Positions 6,196-13,292 of a stretch of DNA of 13,794 nucleotides are shown here, piece by piece. How positions within the stretch are numbered: the first letter of the stretch is position 1; each line of letters starts with the position of its first letter. Made by a program: the position numbers and the translations under genes. Below the pieces are notes generated by a model. The model did no database searches. It saw only the letters and a list, made by a program, of their open reading frames with translations, and was not told the DNA's origin. Origin of the DNA: Deltaproteobacteria bacterium (GTDB taxonomy: Bacteria > Desulfobacterota > Desulfobacteria > Desulfobacterales > JAFDFH01); NCBI GenBank assembly GCA_019309945.1, contig JAFDFH010000030.1, forward strand, positions 1 to 13,794, in the 5' to 3' direction.

Positions 6196-7524
6196 TCATT
6201 GTTCATTTTTCAGTAGCCCCTGTCCTGTTGCTTCCAGAATGCCGTGCCACAACTTTCCCTGGGGGTTCACTTTTTTGTGTTTTCCGGCCGACAACTGCAT
6301 GGGAATATGCACAAACTGGTTGTTCCAGTGGCCGATGAGGACATTAGTTTTTCCGGCCATGGCGGCGTGAACGGCATCCCGTCCTAAAAAGTTACAAAAT
6401 ACATGGTCGTTGGAATTGGCAGGCAGACTCCGGATTACATAGCTCGGGTCGATATATTTAAGTGCTATTTCGATGTTTTTGGCTTTAAAATAGGATGATA
6501 TGGCATCCTTTAAAAATAGTCCGATATCTTTCAGCCTGATATTACCGGACTTATCAACATTCGTTTTCTTATTTTCGAAATACTTTTGACCTGCGCCTTC
6601 GGCCACAACGATCACGGCATGTTTCCTGAGCTCCAGGCGTTTTTCGACCATGCGGAGCAGGCCGTTGGGCCCTTCTAAATCAAAATCGACTTCCGGAATT
6701 AACACGAAATTGACATCCTGCTGGGCCAGTGTGGCTGTTGCGGCGATAAAACCGGAATGTCTGCCCATCAGCTTTAACAGGCCGATTCCATTTGGATATC
6801 CTTCCGCTTCATTATGGGCGGCCCTGATCGCCATGGTGGCCACGTCAACCGCAGAATCAAATCCAAAAGACCGGGATACCATGTAAATATCGTTGTCGAT
6901 GGTTTTGGGTATCCCGACAACGCTTATTTTTAAGCCTCTTTCGACGATGGCATCCACTATTTTGGTCGCAGCCACAAGGGTTCCATCGCCCCCGATCATA
7001 AAAAGGGCTCCGATATTCATTCTTTCCAGGCAGTCTACAATCTCCCCGATGTCTTGAGGGCCCCTTGATGATCCGAGCAATGAGCCGCCTTTTCGAATGA
7101 TATTGGTTACCGTTTTCGGTTTGAGTTCAATAACATCGTGACCATATTTTGGAATAAAGCCTTGTAAACCATAACGAATACCGTAAACATTTCTAACGCC
7201 ATAGCCATAAAAGAGTTCCAGAACGACCGATCGAAGAATACCGTTTAATCCCGGACAGAGGCCGCCGCAGGTTACAAGGGCGCATTTTAGCTTGCTCGGG
7301 TCGAAGTATATCCTGCTTCGGGGACCGGCCAGTTCAAATGAGGCGGGTGTTTCTTTCTTTTTGATCATTGCAGTCAGGGAGTCCATTTCGATGTCGATCA
7401 GAACCCTGGAAGTGTCCGATATAAAGTCCTGATGGCAGGATTCCTTTGATGGTGTTTGGATCGGAGAAACAATTTTTCCATTTCCCAAGCTTTGTACATC
7501 GGTTTCAATACTATTATATTCCAT
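6196..7524 (-). CDS. pfkA: 6-phosphofructokinase, plant/trypanosome-type (predicted ATP-dependent)
   Basis: This cytosolic glycolytic enzyme phosphorylates fructose 6-phosphate to the 1,6-bisphosphate. The 442-residue length exceeds the 320 of E. coli PfkA because of an N-terminal extension of about 75 residues, as in the long clade of plants and trypanosomes. Motifs: TCGGLCPGLN (85-94), IGGDGT (177-182), PKTIDND (206-212, catalytic Asp210), MGRHSG (253-258). Gly181 in GGDG is typical of ATP users (PPi enzymes have GGDD), while Lys207 is the residue found in PPi enzymes but also in ATP-using plant and trypanosome forms. ATP is therefore more likely, but PPi is not excluded. ATG 7524 has AGAGGA upstream. 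It stands alone, convergent with waaA; a hairpin (7563-7584) lies just upstream of its ribosome site. Confidence 0.9.
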   Translation of the reverse strand: MEYNSIETDVQSLGNGKIVSPIQTPSKESCHQDFISDTSRVLIDIEMDSLTAMIKKKETPASFELAGPRSRIYFDPSKLKCALVTCGGLCPGLNGILRSVVLELFYGYGVRNVYGIRYGLQGFIPKYGHDVIELKPKTVTNIIRKGGSLLGSSRGPQDIGEIVDCLERMNIGALFMIGGDGTLVAATKIVDAIVERGLKISVVGIPKTIDNDIYMVSRSFGFDSAVDVATMAIRAAHNEAEGYPNGIGLLKLMGRHSGFIAATATLAQQDVNFVLIPEVDFDLEGPNGLLRMVEKRLELRKHAVIVVAEGAGQKYFENKKTNVDKSGNIRLKDIGLFLKDAISSYFKAKNIEIALKYIDPSYVIRSLPANSNDHVFCNFLGRDAVHAAMAGKTNVLIGHWNNQFVHIPMQLSAGKHKKVNPQGKLWHGILEATGQGLLKNEQ

Positions 7525-7562
7525 TACATCCTCTTTTGATCTTTAAAATTGATGGTTTCGTA

Positions 7563-7584
7563 AAAAGTCTGAAAAGAGACTTTT
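7563..7584 (-). terminator. Hairpin with T-run between the kdsD/dapA-remnant unit and phosphofructokinase
   Basis: AAAAGTCT (7563-7570) and AGACTTTT (7577-7584) form an 8-base stem with a 6-base loop. Read on the minus strand the stem is followed by TTTTT-type sequence, so it could act as a weak terminator for transcripts coming from kdsD. The stem is AT-rich, so this is tentative; it may also be a repeat end, since GTAAAAAGTCTG recurs at 2478-2489. Confidence 0.35.
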
Positions 7585-7590
7585 ATAGTT

Positions 7591-7733
7591 AGTGCCCATC
7601 CAGAAACGGTCTTTTTTCCCGATCTCTGCGTTATGTTCAAAATTTTATCCTCGGAATATCAACTATATACCTGCGGTAAAATTTTTCGCAGGCCTTGATC
7701 TCGAACAAAAATCCTCGTTTCTGGACGGACACT
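7591..7733 (+). repeat. MITE-like repeat, AGTGTCCGTC-ended type, complete copy (B1)
   Basis: A 143-bp element with left end AGTGCCCATCCAGAAACG and right end complementary to AGTGTCCGTCCAGAAACG. It is flanked by a perfect 4-base duplication AGTT (7587-7590 and 7734-7737). It is nearly identical to 13491-13633 and aligns along its whole interior with the GAGCC-ended copies. It interrupts the dapA-like reading frame on the minus strand. Confidence 0.9.
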
Positions 7734-7737
7734 AGTT

Positions 7738-7859
7738 AGGGCCTGAACGAAAACTGCTATTTTCCCCAATGAAGCCGTGTCACGGGTGTTGTCTTTTATT
7801 AACGGCGTGATAACCGGGCAGATAAGACCTTTTGGCGAGGATGGATATTCACATTCCAT
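7738..7859 (-). pseudogene. Truncated dihydrodipicolinate synthase/NAL-family (dapA-like) gene, N-terminal fragment
   Basis: From ATG 7859, which overlaps the kdsD stop region, about 40 codons read PSSPKGLICPVITPL and then DTASLGKIAVFVQA. The G-x-I-C-P-V-I-T-P-L pattern, followed by an acidic loop and a helix, is the typical first strand and helix of the DHDPS/N-acetylneuraminate lyase barrel. The frame then enters repeat B1 and stops at 7659. Beyond B1 there is no continuation; the next sequence leads directly into phosphofructokinase. The rest of the barrel (GTTGE motif, Schiff-base Lys) is therefore deleted. Assignment from so short a piece is moderate. The overlap with kdsD suggests they were one operon. 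Confidence 0.55.
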
Positions 7860-8823
7860 TGAATTTGAATTCACCTTTGCCGAGGATGTCATGGAGATGC
7901 AAAATTCCCAGGGTCTTGCCGATCGGATTCGTTATGGGAAGCACGGTAATCTGGTGTTGTTCCATTATGTTCAATGCATCATAGGCCGGTGTTGCCGGGT
8001 TTGCGGTAAGGGGATTTTTTGTCATAACCTCCTCCACCGTCAGATCAAGAATAGGTTTTTTCTTTGCAATCGCACGCCGGATGTCTCCATCGGTGATGAT
8101 CCCGGCAAGGGTGTCATCCGGCCTCAAGACCAGGGTTACCCCCAGTCCGAGACGATCAATTTCAGATACCGCAGCTTCCATGCCGGATCCTTCACGAACA
8201 CGGGGGAGCGATGCACCCGTTAACATGATATCTTCAACCTTGCTGGAAAGCCGTTGTCCCAGCATTCCACCTGGATGAAACTTTTTGAAATCACTTGATT
8301 TGAAATGTTTTTTGTTTATGAGGACCACCGCCAGTGCATCTCCCATGGCAAGCAGGGCGGTGGTACTTGCCGTTGGGGCAAGACCAAGGGGGCAGGCTTC
8401 TCTGTCAACACCCACATCAATCACGATGTCACTGTGTTTGGCCAGCGTAGAATTCTTATTTCCGGTAAACGCGATAATGGTACATCCGATTTTGCGGATA
8501 CTCGATAAAAGAATATTCAGTTCGTCTGTTTCACCGCTGTTGGAGAGCGCCAGGAAGATATCATCCGGACTCACCTGGCCGAGATCACCATGCATCGCCT
8601 CCACGGGGTGTAAAAATATCGACCGTGTTCCTGTGCTGTTCAAGGTAGCGACGATTTTTCGGCCTACAATTCCGGATTTTCCGATACCCCCGACAATCAA
8701 CCGGCCACTTGACTTACAAATAAGCTCCACCATTTCGGTGAAATTGTCATCAATACGTTCTGCCAGTTTTAGAATGCCTTCCGCTTCAATTTTGAGAACC
8801 TCTGCGGCCTCTTTTATGATCAT
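7849..8823 (-). CDS. kdsD: Arabinose-5-phosphate isomerase
   Basis: KdsD interconverts ribulose 5-phosphate and arabinose 5-phosphate, the first committed step toward Kdo in the cytoplasm. With ATG 8823 the protein has 324 residues (E. coli KdsD 328). An N-terminal SIS domain shows GIGKSG (46-51), HPVEAMHGDLG (72-82), SNSGET (94-99), EACPLGLAPT (142-151) and HPGG (183-186). Two CBS domains follow, about 197-252 (ending TDGDIRR) and 265-316. ATG 8823 was chosen because AGGGAA lies 9 bases upstream; in-frame alternatives are ATG 8850 and TTG 8886, both without a clear ribosome site. Its 3' end overlaps a truncated dapA-like gene by 11 bases. No other Kdo gene is adjacent; waaA lies beyond phosphofructokinase on the other strand. 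Confidence 0.93.
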   Translation of the reverse strand: MIIKEAAEVLKIEAEGILKLAERIDDNFTEMVELICKSSGRLIVGGIGKSGIVGRKIVATLNSTGTRSIFLHPVEAMHGDLGQVSPDDIFLALSNSGETDELNILLSSIRKIGCTIIAFTGNKNSTLAKHSDIVIDVGVDREACPLGLAPTASTTALLAMGDALAVVLINKKHFKSSDFKKFHPGGMLGQRLSSKVEDIMLTGASLPRVREGSGMEAAVSEIDRLGLGVTLVLRPDDTLAGIITDGDIRRAIAKKKPILDLTVEEVMTKNPLTANPATPAYDALNIMEQHQITVLPITNPIGKTLGILHLHDILGKGEFKFNGM

Positions 8824-8886
8824 GATAGAATGTTCCCTGCCAAATTTCATATAAAATAGATATTTGGAATAATCGTAACTTTTCAA

Positions 8887-9233
8887 TATGTCTCGGTAGA
8901 CCCGCTACGCCATCCGGTAATTTTTTTCAATACGGCCAAAACTTGCCGTTAAGGGCGTCTAACAGTGCCCCGCGCACGGGATCTAAAATGAGTGTGTTGC
9001 TTAGCACAAACAGTCTACAATCAACAATTTATGCTGTTCGGGTCACTGTAAGCCGCCCTAAACGGCTTCAAACAGTTGCCCGCTTTGAAAAAAATGACCG
9101 GCTGACTCCGCTGATATGTTTAACCGTTTAACCATAAGTTTTTGAGAAGTTACGAATAATCTGACAATTTTTAGGTTAAAAATCAAGAGCTCTTTTTAAC
9201 CAGGATATTTTCCAACGATTAATCAAATTTTGG
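8887..9233. other. Non-coding stretch upstream of kdsD
   Basis: No gene is supported here on either strand. A short open frame at 8943-9131 has no ribosome site or recognisable protein. The only clear structure is a GC-rich hairpin AAGCCG/CGGCTT (9049-9054 with 9062-9067, loop 9055-9061) without a T-run. The region should contain the kdsD promoter on the minus strand, but I see only weak matches (TTGAAA near 8886 with AT-rich sequence about 17 bases on). Confidence 0.5.
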
Positions 9234-9262
9234 TTGACAAGCTGTGATGACCTGATTATATT
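9234..9262 (+). promoter_or_regulatory. Strong sigma70-like promoter
   Basis: TTGACA (9234-9239), a 17-base spacer and TATATT (9257-9262) make a near-consensus promoter. The predicted start is about 9269. Transcription would reach the terminator at 9298-9328 after about 60 nt, giving either a very short RNA or, with read-through, a leader for the PxxKW gene. Confidence 0.65.
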
Positions 9263-9268
9263 CCGCAA

Positions 9269-9328
9269 GTTTTTAAACGCTGTCATCTAAGGCCAATGCC
9301 TGGCGCAGATATCCCAGGCTTTTTTTTT
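9269..9328 (+). ncRNA. Possible ~60-nt small RNA or attenuated leader
   Basis: This segment lies between the promoter at 9234-9262 and the intrinsic terminator ending at 9328. It contains no start codon with a usable frame; more than half of it is the terminator hairpin. It matches no RNA family I recognise. Upstream of the PxxKW gene it could be an attenuator, but a repeat (9337-9478) lies in between. Confidence 0.35.
9298..9328 (+). terminator. Intrinsic terminator
   Basis: GCCTGG (9298-9303) pairs with CCAGGC (9314-9319), loop of 10 bases, followed by nine T residues (9320-9328). It has the form of a rho-independent terminator on the plus strand. Confidence 0.65.
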
Positions 9329-9336
9329 GATCTATT

Positions 9337-9478
9337 GAGCCAATTTCAAAACGTCCCAGTTTGCCCAATCTCTGCGTCAGGCTCAAATTTCAATCCTCGA
9401 AATACTCAATGTATTCCTGTGGTTAAAATATTTGCCTTCCTTGACCTTGAACAAACTGAAACGTTTTGAAACTGGCTC
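9337..9478 (+). repeat. MITE-like repeat, GAGCC-ended type, complete copy (A2)
   Basis: A 142-bp element with ends GAGCCAATTTCAAAACGT and ACGTTTTGAAACTGGCTC, flanked by TATT (9333-9336) and TATC (9479-9482), a probable 4-base duplication with one mismatch. The interior aligns with A1 (inverted) and with both 143-bp copies. The central hairpin AATAC-TCAAT-GTATT is at 9401-9415. It sits between the promoter-terminator cassette and the PxxKW gene. Confidence 0.85.
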
Positions 9479-9535
9479 TATCAATAATCAAATTTGAAAT
9501 TTGTTTGGATTTTAAAAGGAAAGGGGGTGACTAAA

Positions 9536-9814
9536 ATGGTTTGTACAACGATCCGGAAAGGTATGATGTGCCCTTTTATGACTGCAAAGGGGTGTAGTTA
9601 TAACGGCGGGATTTGCCATGAGATCGTGGAGCAATGTGGAGGCTGCAATCGCAGTGCTGAGTTTTCATCCAGCTGGTATTGCACCACATGTCCTGATCCC
9701 TCATTAAAATGGAAAAGAGGAAATTGTAACTTGGCATCTCATATTCGCTTGGCGGGTTCTGAAGGCAAGGCCAAGATCAATCCGCTTAAGGCTTCCAAAA
9801 GAGGGAAAAAGTAA
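9536..9814 (+). CDS. PxxKW family cysteine-rich protein
   Basis: A 92-residue, basic, cysteine-rich miniprotein. Nine cysteines lie at 3, 12, 20, 27, 34, 37, 49, 52 and 64, including two CxxC pairs (CGGC 34-37, CTTC 49-52), suggesting a metal or Fe-S site. The namesake motif is PSLKW at 55-59 region (DPSLKW), and the tail INPLKASKRGKK is lysine-rich. I recognise this as the PxxKW family, known mainly from sulfate-reducing and related deltaproteobacteria; its function is not established. ATG 9536 is preceded by GGGGGTGA at good spacing; in-frame GTG 9527 and TTG 9494 are less likely. It is monocistronic, bounded downstream by a strong terminator and upstream by repeat A2. Confidence 0.85.
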   Translation: MVCTTIRKGMMCPFMTAKGCSYNGGICHEIVEQCGGCNRSAEFSSSWYCTTCPDPSLKWKRGNCNLASHIRLAGSEGKAKINPLKASKRGKK

Positions 9815-9836
9815 TATTGCTTTCGATCTACAGGTG

Positions 9837-9867
9837 AACCCCGCTCAAATCAAGGGCGGGGTTTTTT
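9837..9867 (+). terminator. Intrinsic terminator of the PxxKW gene
   Basis: AACCCCGC (9837-9844) pairs with GCGGGGTT (9856-9863), 11-base loop, and the stem runs into TTTTTT (9862-9867). It lies 22 bases after the stop codon and is a textbook rho-independent terminator. Confidence 0.9.
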
Positions 9868-9968
9868 ATGGTGGTTTAAATCCCGCTGATGTCTCAAATT
9901 CTTTTCCCTTGACTTTTTTTCCTTCGAAACGTTAAGAATTCCCGAATACAATTCACATTGCATATTAT

Positions 9969-10013
9969 GAGACCTTTGAAAAATGCTCATTTTTGTTCAA
10001 GTTCAAGGAAGGC
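9969..10013 (-). repeat. MITE-like repeat, GAGACC-ended type, fragment (C3)
   Basis: GAGACCTTTGAAAAATGCTC followed by TTGTTCAAGTTCAAGGAAGGCG matches one half of the repeat family, in the same orientation as A1 (compare 4570-4600). The other half is absent. It lies in the 5' region of the aminotransferase gene, just upstream of its ribosome site. Confidence 0.6.
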
Positions 10014-10069
10014 GTTCCGCCTGATTCTTGAACCCCGCATCGAGGATCCTAAATAAGGAGAATGAATTC

Positions 10070-11383
10070 ATGAACCCGCTTGCAAAACAAGTCAACGATT
10101 TAATTGAAAAGGGCAATCCCCATCTACTCGCGATGCTTTCCGATATGGGAAAAAATCTTTTTTTTCCAAAGGGAATCCTGAGCCAGAGCGCAGAAGCAAA
10201 AGAAAAAGCACATAAGTTAAATGCAACCATCGGAATCGCCACGGAAGGCGGTCGTACCATGCACTTTCCTTCGGTCATGGATGCGATTAATGGCATCCCT
10301 CCTAGAGCGTCATTAACCTATGCGCCATCTTTTGGAATCCCGGCTTTGAGGACGATTTGGCAAGATTCTCTGTATTCAAAGAATCCTTCTCTTTCCGGAA
10401 AACACATCAGCCTTCCGGTGGTCACATGCGGGGTCACCCACGCCCTCAGTATCTTTGCGGATGTCTGGGTTGATCCTGGGGATGTGATTGTTCTTCCTGA
10501 CATGATGTGGGGAAATTACAATATGATCCTGAAGGTCAGGAAAAACGCGAAGATCAGTCAGTATTCCGTATTTTCAGAAAAGGGTGGATATAATATTGCG
10601 GCCTTTGAGGAAAAGGTTCGGGAGGAGGCTGAAAAGCACGATAAGATTATTGTACTGCTTAATTTTCCTCATAACCCCAGCGGGTATACGTTAACTAAAC
10701 AGGAGGGGAATCGCATTGTCGAGATTTTAACAGAGCTGGCTATGACTGGAACCAATATTATCGCTGCTTTTGATGATAGCTACTTCGGGCTTTTTTATGA
10801 GGAAGAAACGTTAAAGGAATCCCTTTTTGCACGTCTTTGTGAAACACATCCCAGGCTCCTATCTGTAAAACTGGATGGCGCCACCAAAGAGAATTTCGTA
10901 TGGGGTTTAAGGGTCGGTTTTATCACCTATGGTTGTAAAACCGAGGAAGACGCCGGTGCTGTATATGAGGCCCTGGAAAAAAAGACCGCCGGATGTGTTA
11001 GGGGAAATATATCGAATGCTTCCCATTTGGGTCAGTCTATCGTTTTAAGATCGATGCAGGATCATCGCTACCCGGCGGAGAAGAATGAAAAATTTGAAAT
11101 TTTAAAAAAGAGGGCCAAACGAGTGAAAACGGTTCTCGAGGATTCCAAATACAAAGATGCATGGGATGCTTATCCTTTTAACTCCGGCTATTTTATGTGT
11201 ATCCGTTTAAGGTCCGTGGATGCTGAAACACTCCGGCGTCACATTCTTGAAAAGTACGGTGTGGGGCTTATTTCTATCGGAGCGAAGAATCTTAGGATTG
11301 CATTTTCGTGTCTGGAGGAAAGCGAAATACCTGAGCTGTTTGATATTGTTCTACAGGGCATAAAAGACTTGTCGGTCTTGTAA
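10070..11383 (+). CDS. PLP-dependent class I/II aminotransferase
   Basis: A 437-residue fold-type I aminotransferase that moves an amino group between an amino acid and a 2-oxo acid using pyridoxal phosphate. Visible landmarks: an extended N-terminal arm (1-50), NFPHNPSGY (198-206, the N-P-x-G cofactor/substrate motif), DDSYFG (235-240, Asp235 facing the PLP ring nitrogen and Tyr238 its O3'), ATKENFVWGLRVGF (271-284) with Lys273 as the Schiff-base lysine, and NLRIAFS (407-413) with Arg409 as the likely carboxylate-binding residue. Substrate cannot be assigned. ATG 10070 has AAGGAGA at proper distance; the in-frame TTG 10028 lies next to repeat C3 and was rejected. The CLC gene starts 3 bases after the stop, so the two are probably co-transcribed and translationally coupled. 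Confidence 0.88.
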   Translation: MNPLAKQVNDLIEKGNPHLLAMLSDMGKNLFFPKGILSQSAEAKEKAHKLNATIGIATEGGRTMHFPSVMDAINGIPPRASLTYAPSFGIPALRTIWQDSLYSKNPSLSGKHISLPVVTCGVTHALSIFADVWVDPGDVIVLPDMMWGNYNMILKVRKNAKISQYSVFSEKGGYNIAAFEEKVREEAEKHDKIIVLLNFPHNPSGYTLTKQEGNRIVEILTELAMTGTNIIAAFDDSYFGLFYEEETLKESLFARLCETHPRLLSVKLDGATKENFVWGLRVGFITYGCKTEEDAGAVYEALEKKTAGCVRGNISNASHLGQSIVLRSMQDHRYPAEKNEKFEILKKRAKRVKTVLEDSKYKDAWDAYPFNSGYFMCIRLRSVDAETLRRHILEKYGVGLISIGAKNLRIAFSCLEESEIPELFDIVLQGIKDLSVL

Positions 11384-11386
11384 ATC

Positions 11387-13237
11387 ATGAAACATTTCGG
11401 ATCGAGTGTAACCATGTCAATATCGAATCGATTTGGTAAATTCTTCAATAAGATTGCCGATAAAGACAGGTCCGTTCGTATCGCCCGTGCCGGGAAGCGG
11501 ACTTTTTATTTTGTTGTCATTGGCATTATTGCAGGGCTTGGCTCTATTGTTTTTCACTATCTCTGCCAGGTGGGCCTTCATTTTTTTTTGGATTTTCTGG
11601 CCGGTTATCGACCTCCATCTCCCATGGGCGAACACCAGTTGTTTCCACCCACGTTTACCCCCTTCAACCGTTGGATCCTGTTGTTTCTTCCCGCTTGCGG
11701 CGGACTCATCAGCGGATGGCTGGTCTATACTTATGCTCCGGAAGCGGAAGGGCATGGGACGGATGCTGCGATTGATGCGTATCACAGAAAGGGAGGCTTC
11801 ATACGGAGCCGGGTGCCAATAATTAAAACCATCGCTTCTGCAATTACCCTGACAACCGGGGGTTCAGGTGGGAGGGAAGGCCCAATCGCACAGATTGGTG
11901 CAGGGTTTGGCTCATTCCTGGCAACCAGACTAAAACTTTCAGACCGGGAACGCAGGGTCATGATGGCGGCCGGGATTGGGGCTGGGGTGGGGAGTATTTT
12001 CAGGGCTCCCCTTGCCGGTGCCCTTTTTGCGGCGGAGGTGCTTTATAGAGACCCGGAATTTGAATCCGAAGTCATTATACCTTCCGGGATTTCTTCAGTC
12101 GTAGCTTACTGCCTGTTTTGCCTTGTTTTTGGATGGGGCTCTTTGTTTGAATCCCCGGATTTTCATTTTCACAACCCCCTGGAGTTAGGACCCTATGTTG
12201 TTCTCGCTTTTACCCTTGTGGTCACAGGTGTTTTTTACATTAAGATGTTTTACGGCATTACCGGGCTTTTCAAGTCGATTAAAATACCGAGTCACATAAA
12301 GCCTGCCATTGGTGGACTTTGTACCGGCATTATCGGTTTCTTCCTGCCCCAGACACTTGCGTTCGGGTACGGGTATGTGCAGCAGGCAATTTTCAATGAT
12401 CTAACCATTCCCTTTTTGCTGTTTCTTGCTTTAGGAAAAGTATTTACCACCTCATTTTCGATTGGTTCAGGGGGGAGTGGTGGTGTGTTTGGTCCCTCAA
12501 TTGTCATTGGGGGTGCCATTGGCGGGGTGGTGGGAAAGGTGTTTCATCAGATCATACCGCGTGTGGTAACGGAGCCCGGAGCCTTTGTTGTAGTCGGCAT
12601 GGCGGGATTTTTTACGGCAGTTTCCAACACGCCCATCTCAACGATCATTTTTGTTAGTGAAATGACGAATTCCTATCACCTGCTTTTGCCCAGTCTTCTC
12701 GTATGTTCAGTCTCTTATCTCGCAGCGCAAAAATGGACCATATACCAGCAGCAGGTTAAAAACAAGATCGATTCACCGGCACACACAGGTGAATTTTTTG
12801 TGGACGTTTTACAAACCATAAGGGTCAAGAATCTTTTGCACCTGGTAAAAAAAGCGATCCTTATCCCTCAGGATATGCGTTTCCATGATTTTAAGACTTT
12901 TTTTTCCAAGACCAAGGAGCACTATTTCCCGGTCATGGACTATAATGGAAAATTAAGCGGAATATTCTCCAGCAACGACGTCAGGGCCGTCCTCTTTTCA
13001 CAGGAGATCGGACAACTGGTCGTGATGAAGGATATTTGTACTTCCGAAATCATCGTCACCACCCCATCAGATGATCTCAATTCTGTATTACAGAAGTTTA
13101 CAACGAAGAATATTGACAGCTTGCCGGTTGTAGAAGATGATGATCCTGGTTCACTTATTGGAATGCTGAACAGAAGAGAGGTCATCGCATTTTACAATCA
13201 GAAAATACAGGAAATGAAAAACAAAGTTAAACAGTAG
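11387..13237 (+). CDS. CLC-family chloride channel/transporter with C-terminal CBS pair
   Basis: A 616-residue inner-membrane CLC protein: about 40-455 is the double-repeat membrane domain, then CBS domains at about 480-535 and 546-605, which bind adenine nucleotides in some family members. Anion-pathway motifs: GHGTD (122-126) at the place of GSGIP, so the pore Ser is His here; GGREGP (161-166) with the gating Glu164; GGVFGP (365-370); and Tyr453 at the place of the pore tyrosine. In APLAGALFAAEVL (207-219) the position matching the proton glutamate of ClC-ec1 (Glu203) is Val218, as in vertebrate CLC channels. This suggests channel-like or altered H+ coupling (inference). ATG 11387 follows the aminotransferase stop by 3 bases without a clear ribosome site; ATG 11414 is an alternative start. 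Confidence 0.92.
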   Translation: MKHFGSSVTMSISNRFGKFFNKIADKDRSVRIARAGKRTFYFVVIGIIAGLGSIVFHYLCQVGLHFFLDFLAGYRPPSPMGEHQLFPPTFTPFNRWILLFLPACGGLISGWLVYTYAPEAEGHGTDAAIDAYHRKGGFIRSRVPIIKTIASAITLTTGGSGGREGPIAQIGAGFGSFLATRLKLSDRERRVMMAAGIGAGVGSIFRAPLAGALFAAEVLYRDPEFESEVIIPSGISSVVAYCLFCLVFGWGSLFESPDFHFHNPLELGPYVVLAFTLVVTGVFYIKMFYGITGLFKSIKIPSHIKPAIGGLCTGIIGFFLPQTLAFGYGYVQQAIFNDLTIPFLLFLALGKVFTTSFSIGSGGSGGVFGPSIVIGGAIGGVVGKVFHQIIPRVVTEPGAFVVVGMAGFFTAVSNTPISTIIFVSEMTNSYHLLLPSLLVCSVSYLAAQKWTIYQQQVKNKIDSPAHTGEFFVDVLQTIRVKNLLHLVKKAILIPQDMRFHDFKTFFSKTKEHYFPVMDYNGKLSGIFSSNDVRAVLFSQEIGQLVVMKDICTSEIIVTTPSDDLNSVLQKFTTKNIDSLPVVEDDDPGSLIGMLNRREVIAFYNQKIQEMKNKVKQ

Positions 13238-13292
13238 CAGCTATTTTCTTCCGGTTTGAAACTTGAAATTGGAAAGTAGAAATTGGGGAGAG

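Noticed and set aside
8950..9070. GCGTCTAACA near 8956 resembles the left end of an integron attC site
   Set aside because: No matching GTTAGRC-type right end within 60-140 bases and no cassette gene or integrase nearby.
8943..9131. 62-codon open frame on the plus strand upstream of kdsD
   Set aside because: No ribosome site, no recognisable protein pattern and unusual composition; treated as chance in non-coding DNA.
9932..9968. Possible promoter for the aminotransferase (TTGACT at 9909 with weak -10 matches, or TATTAT at 9963)
   Set aside because: No pair of boxes has both acceptable sequence and spacing, so it was not listed as a feature.
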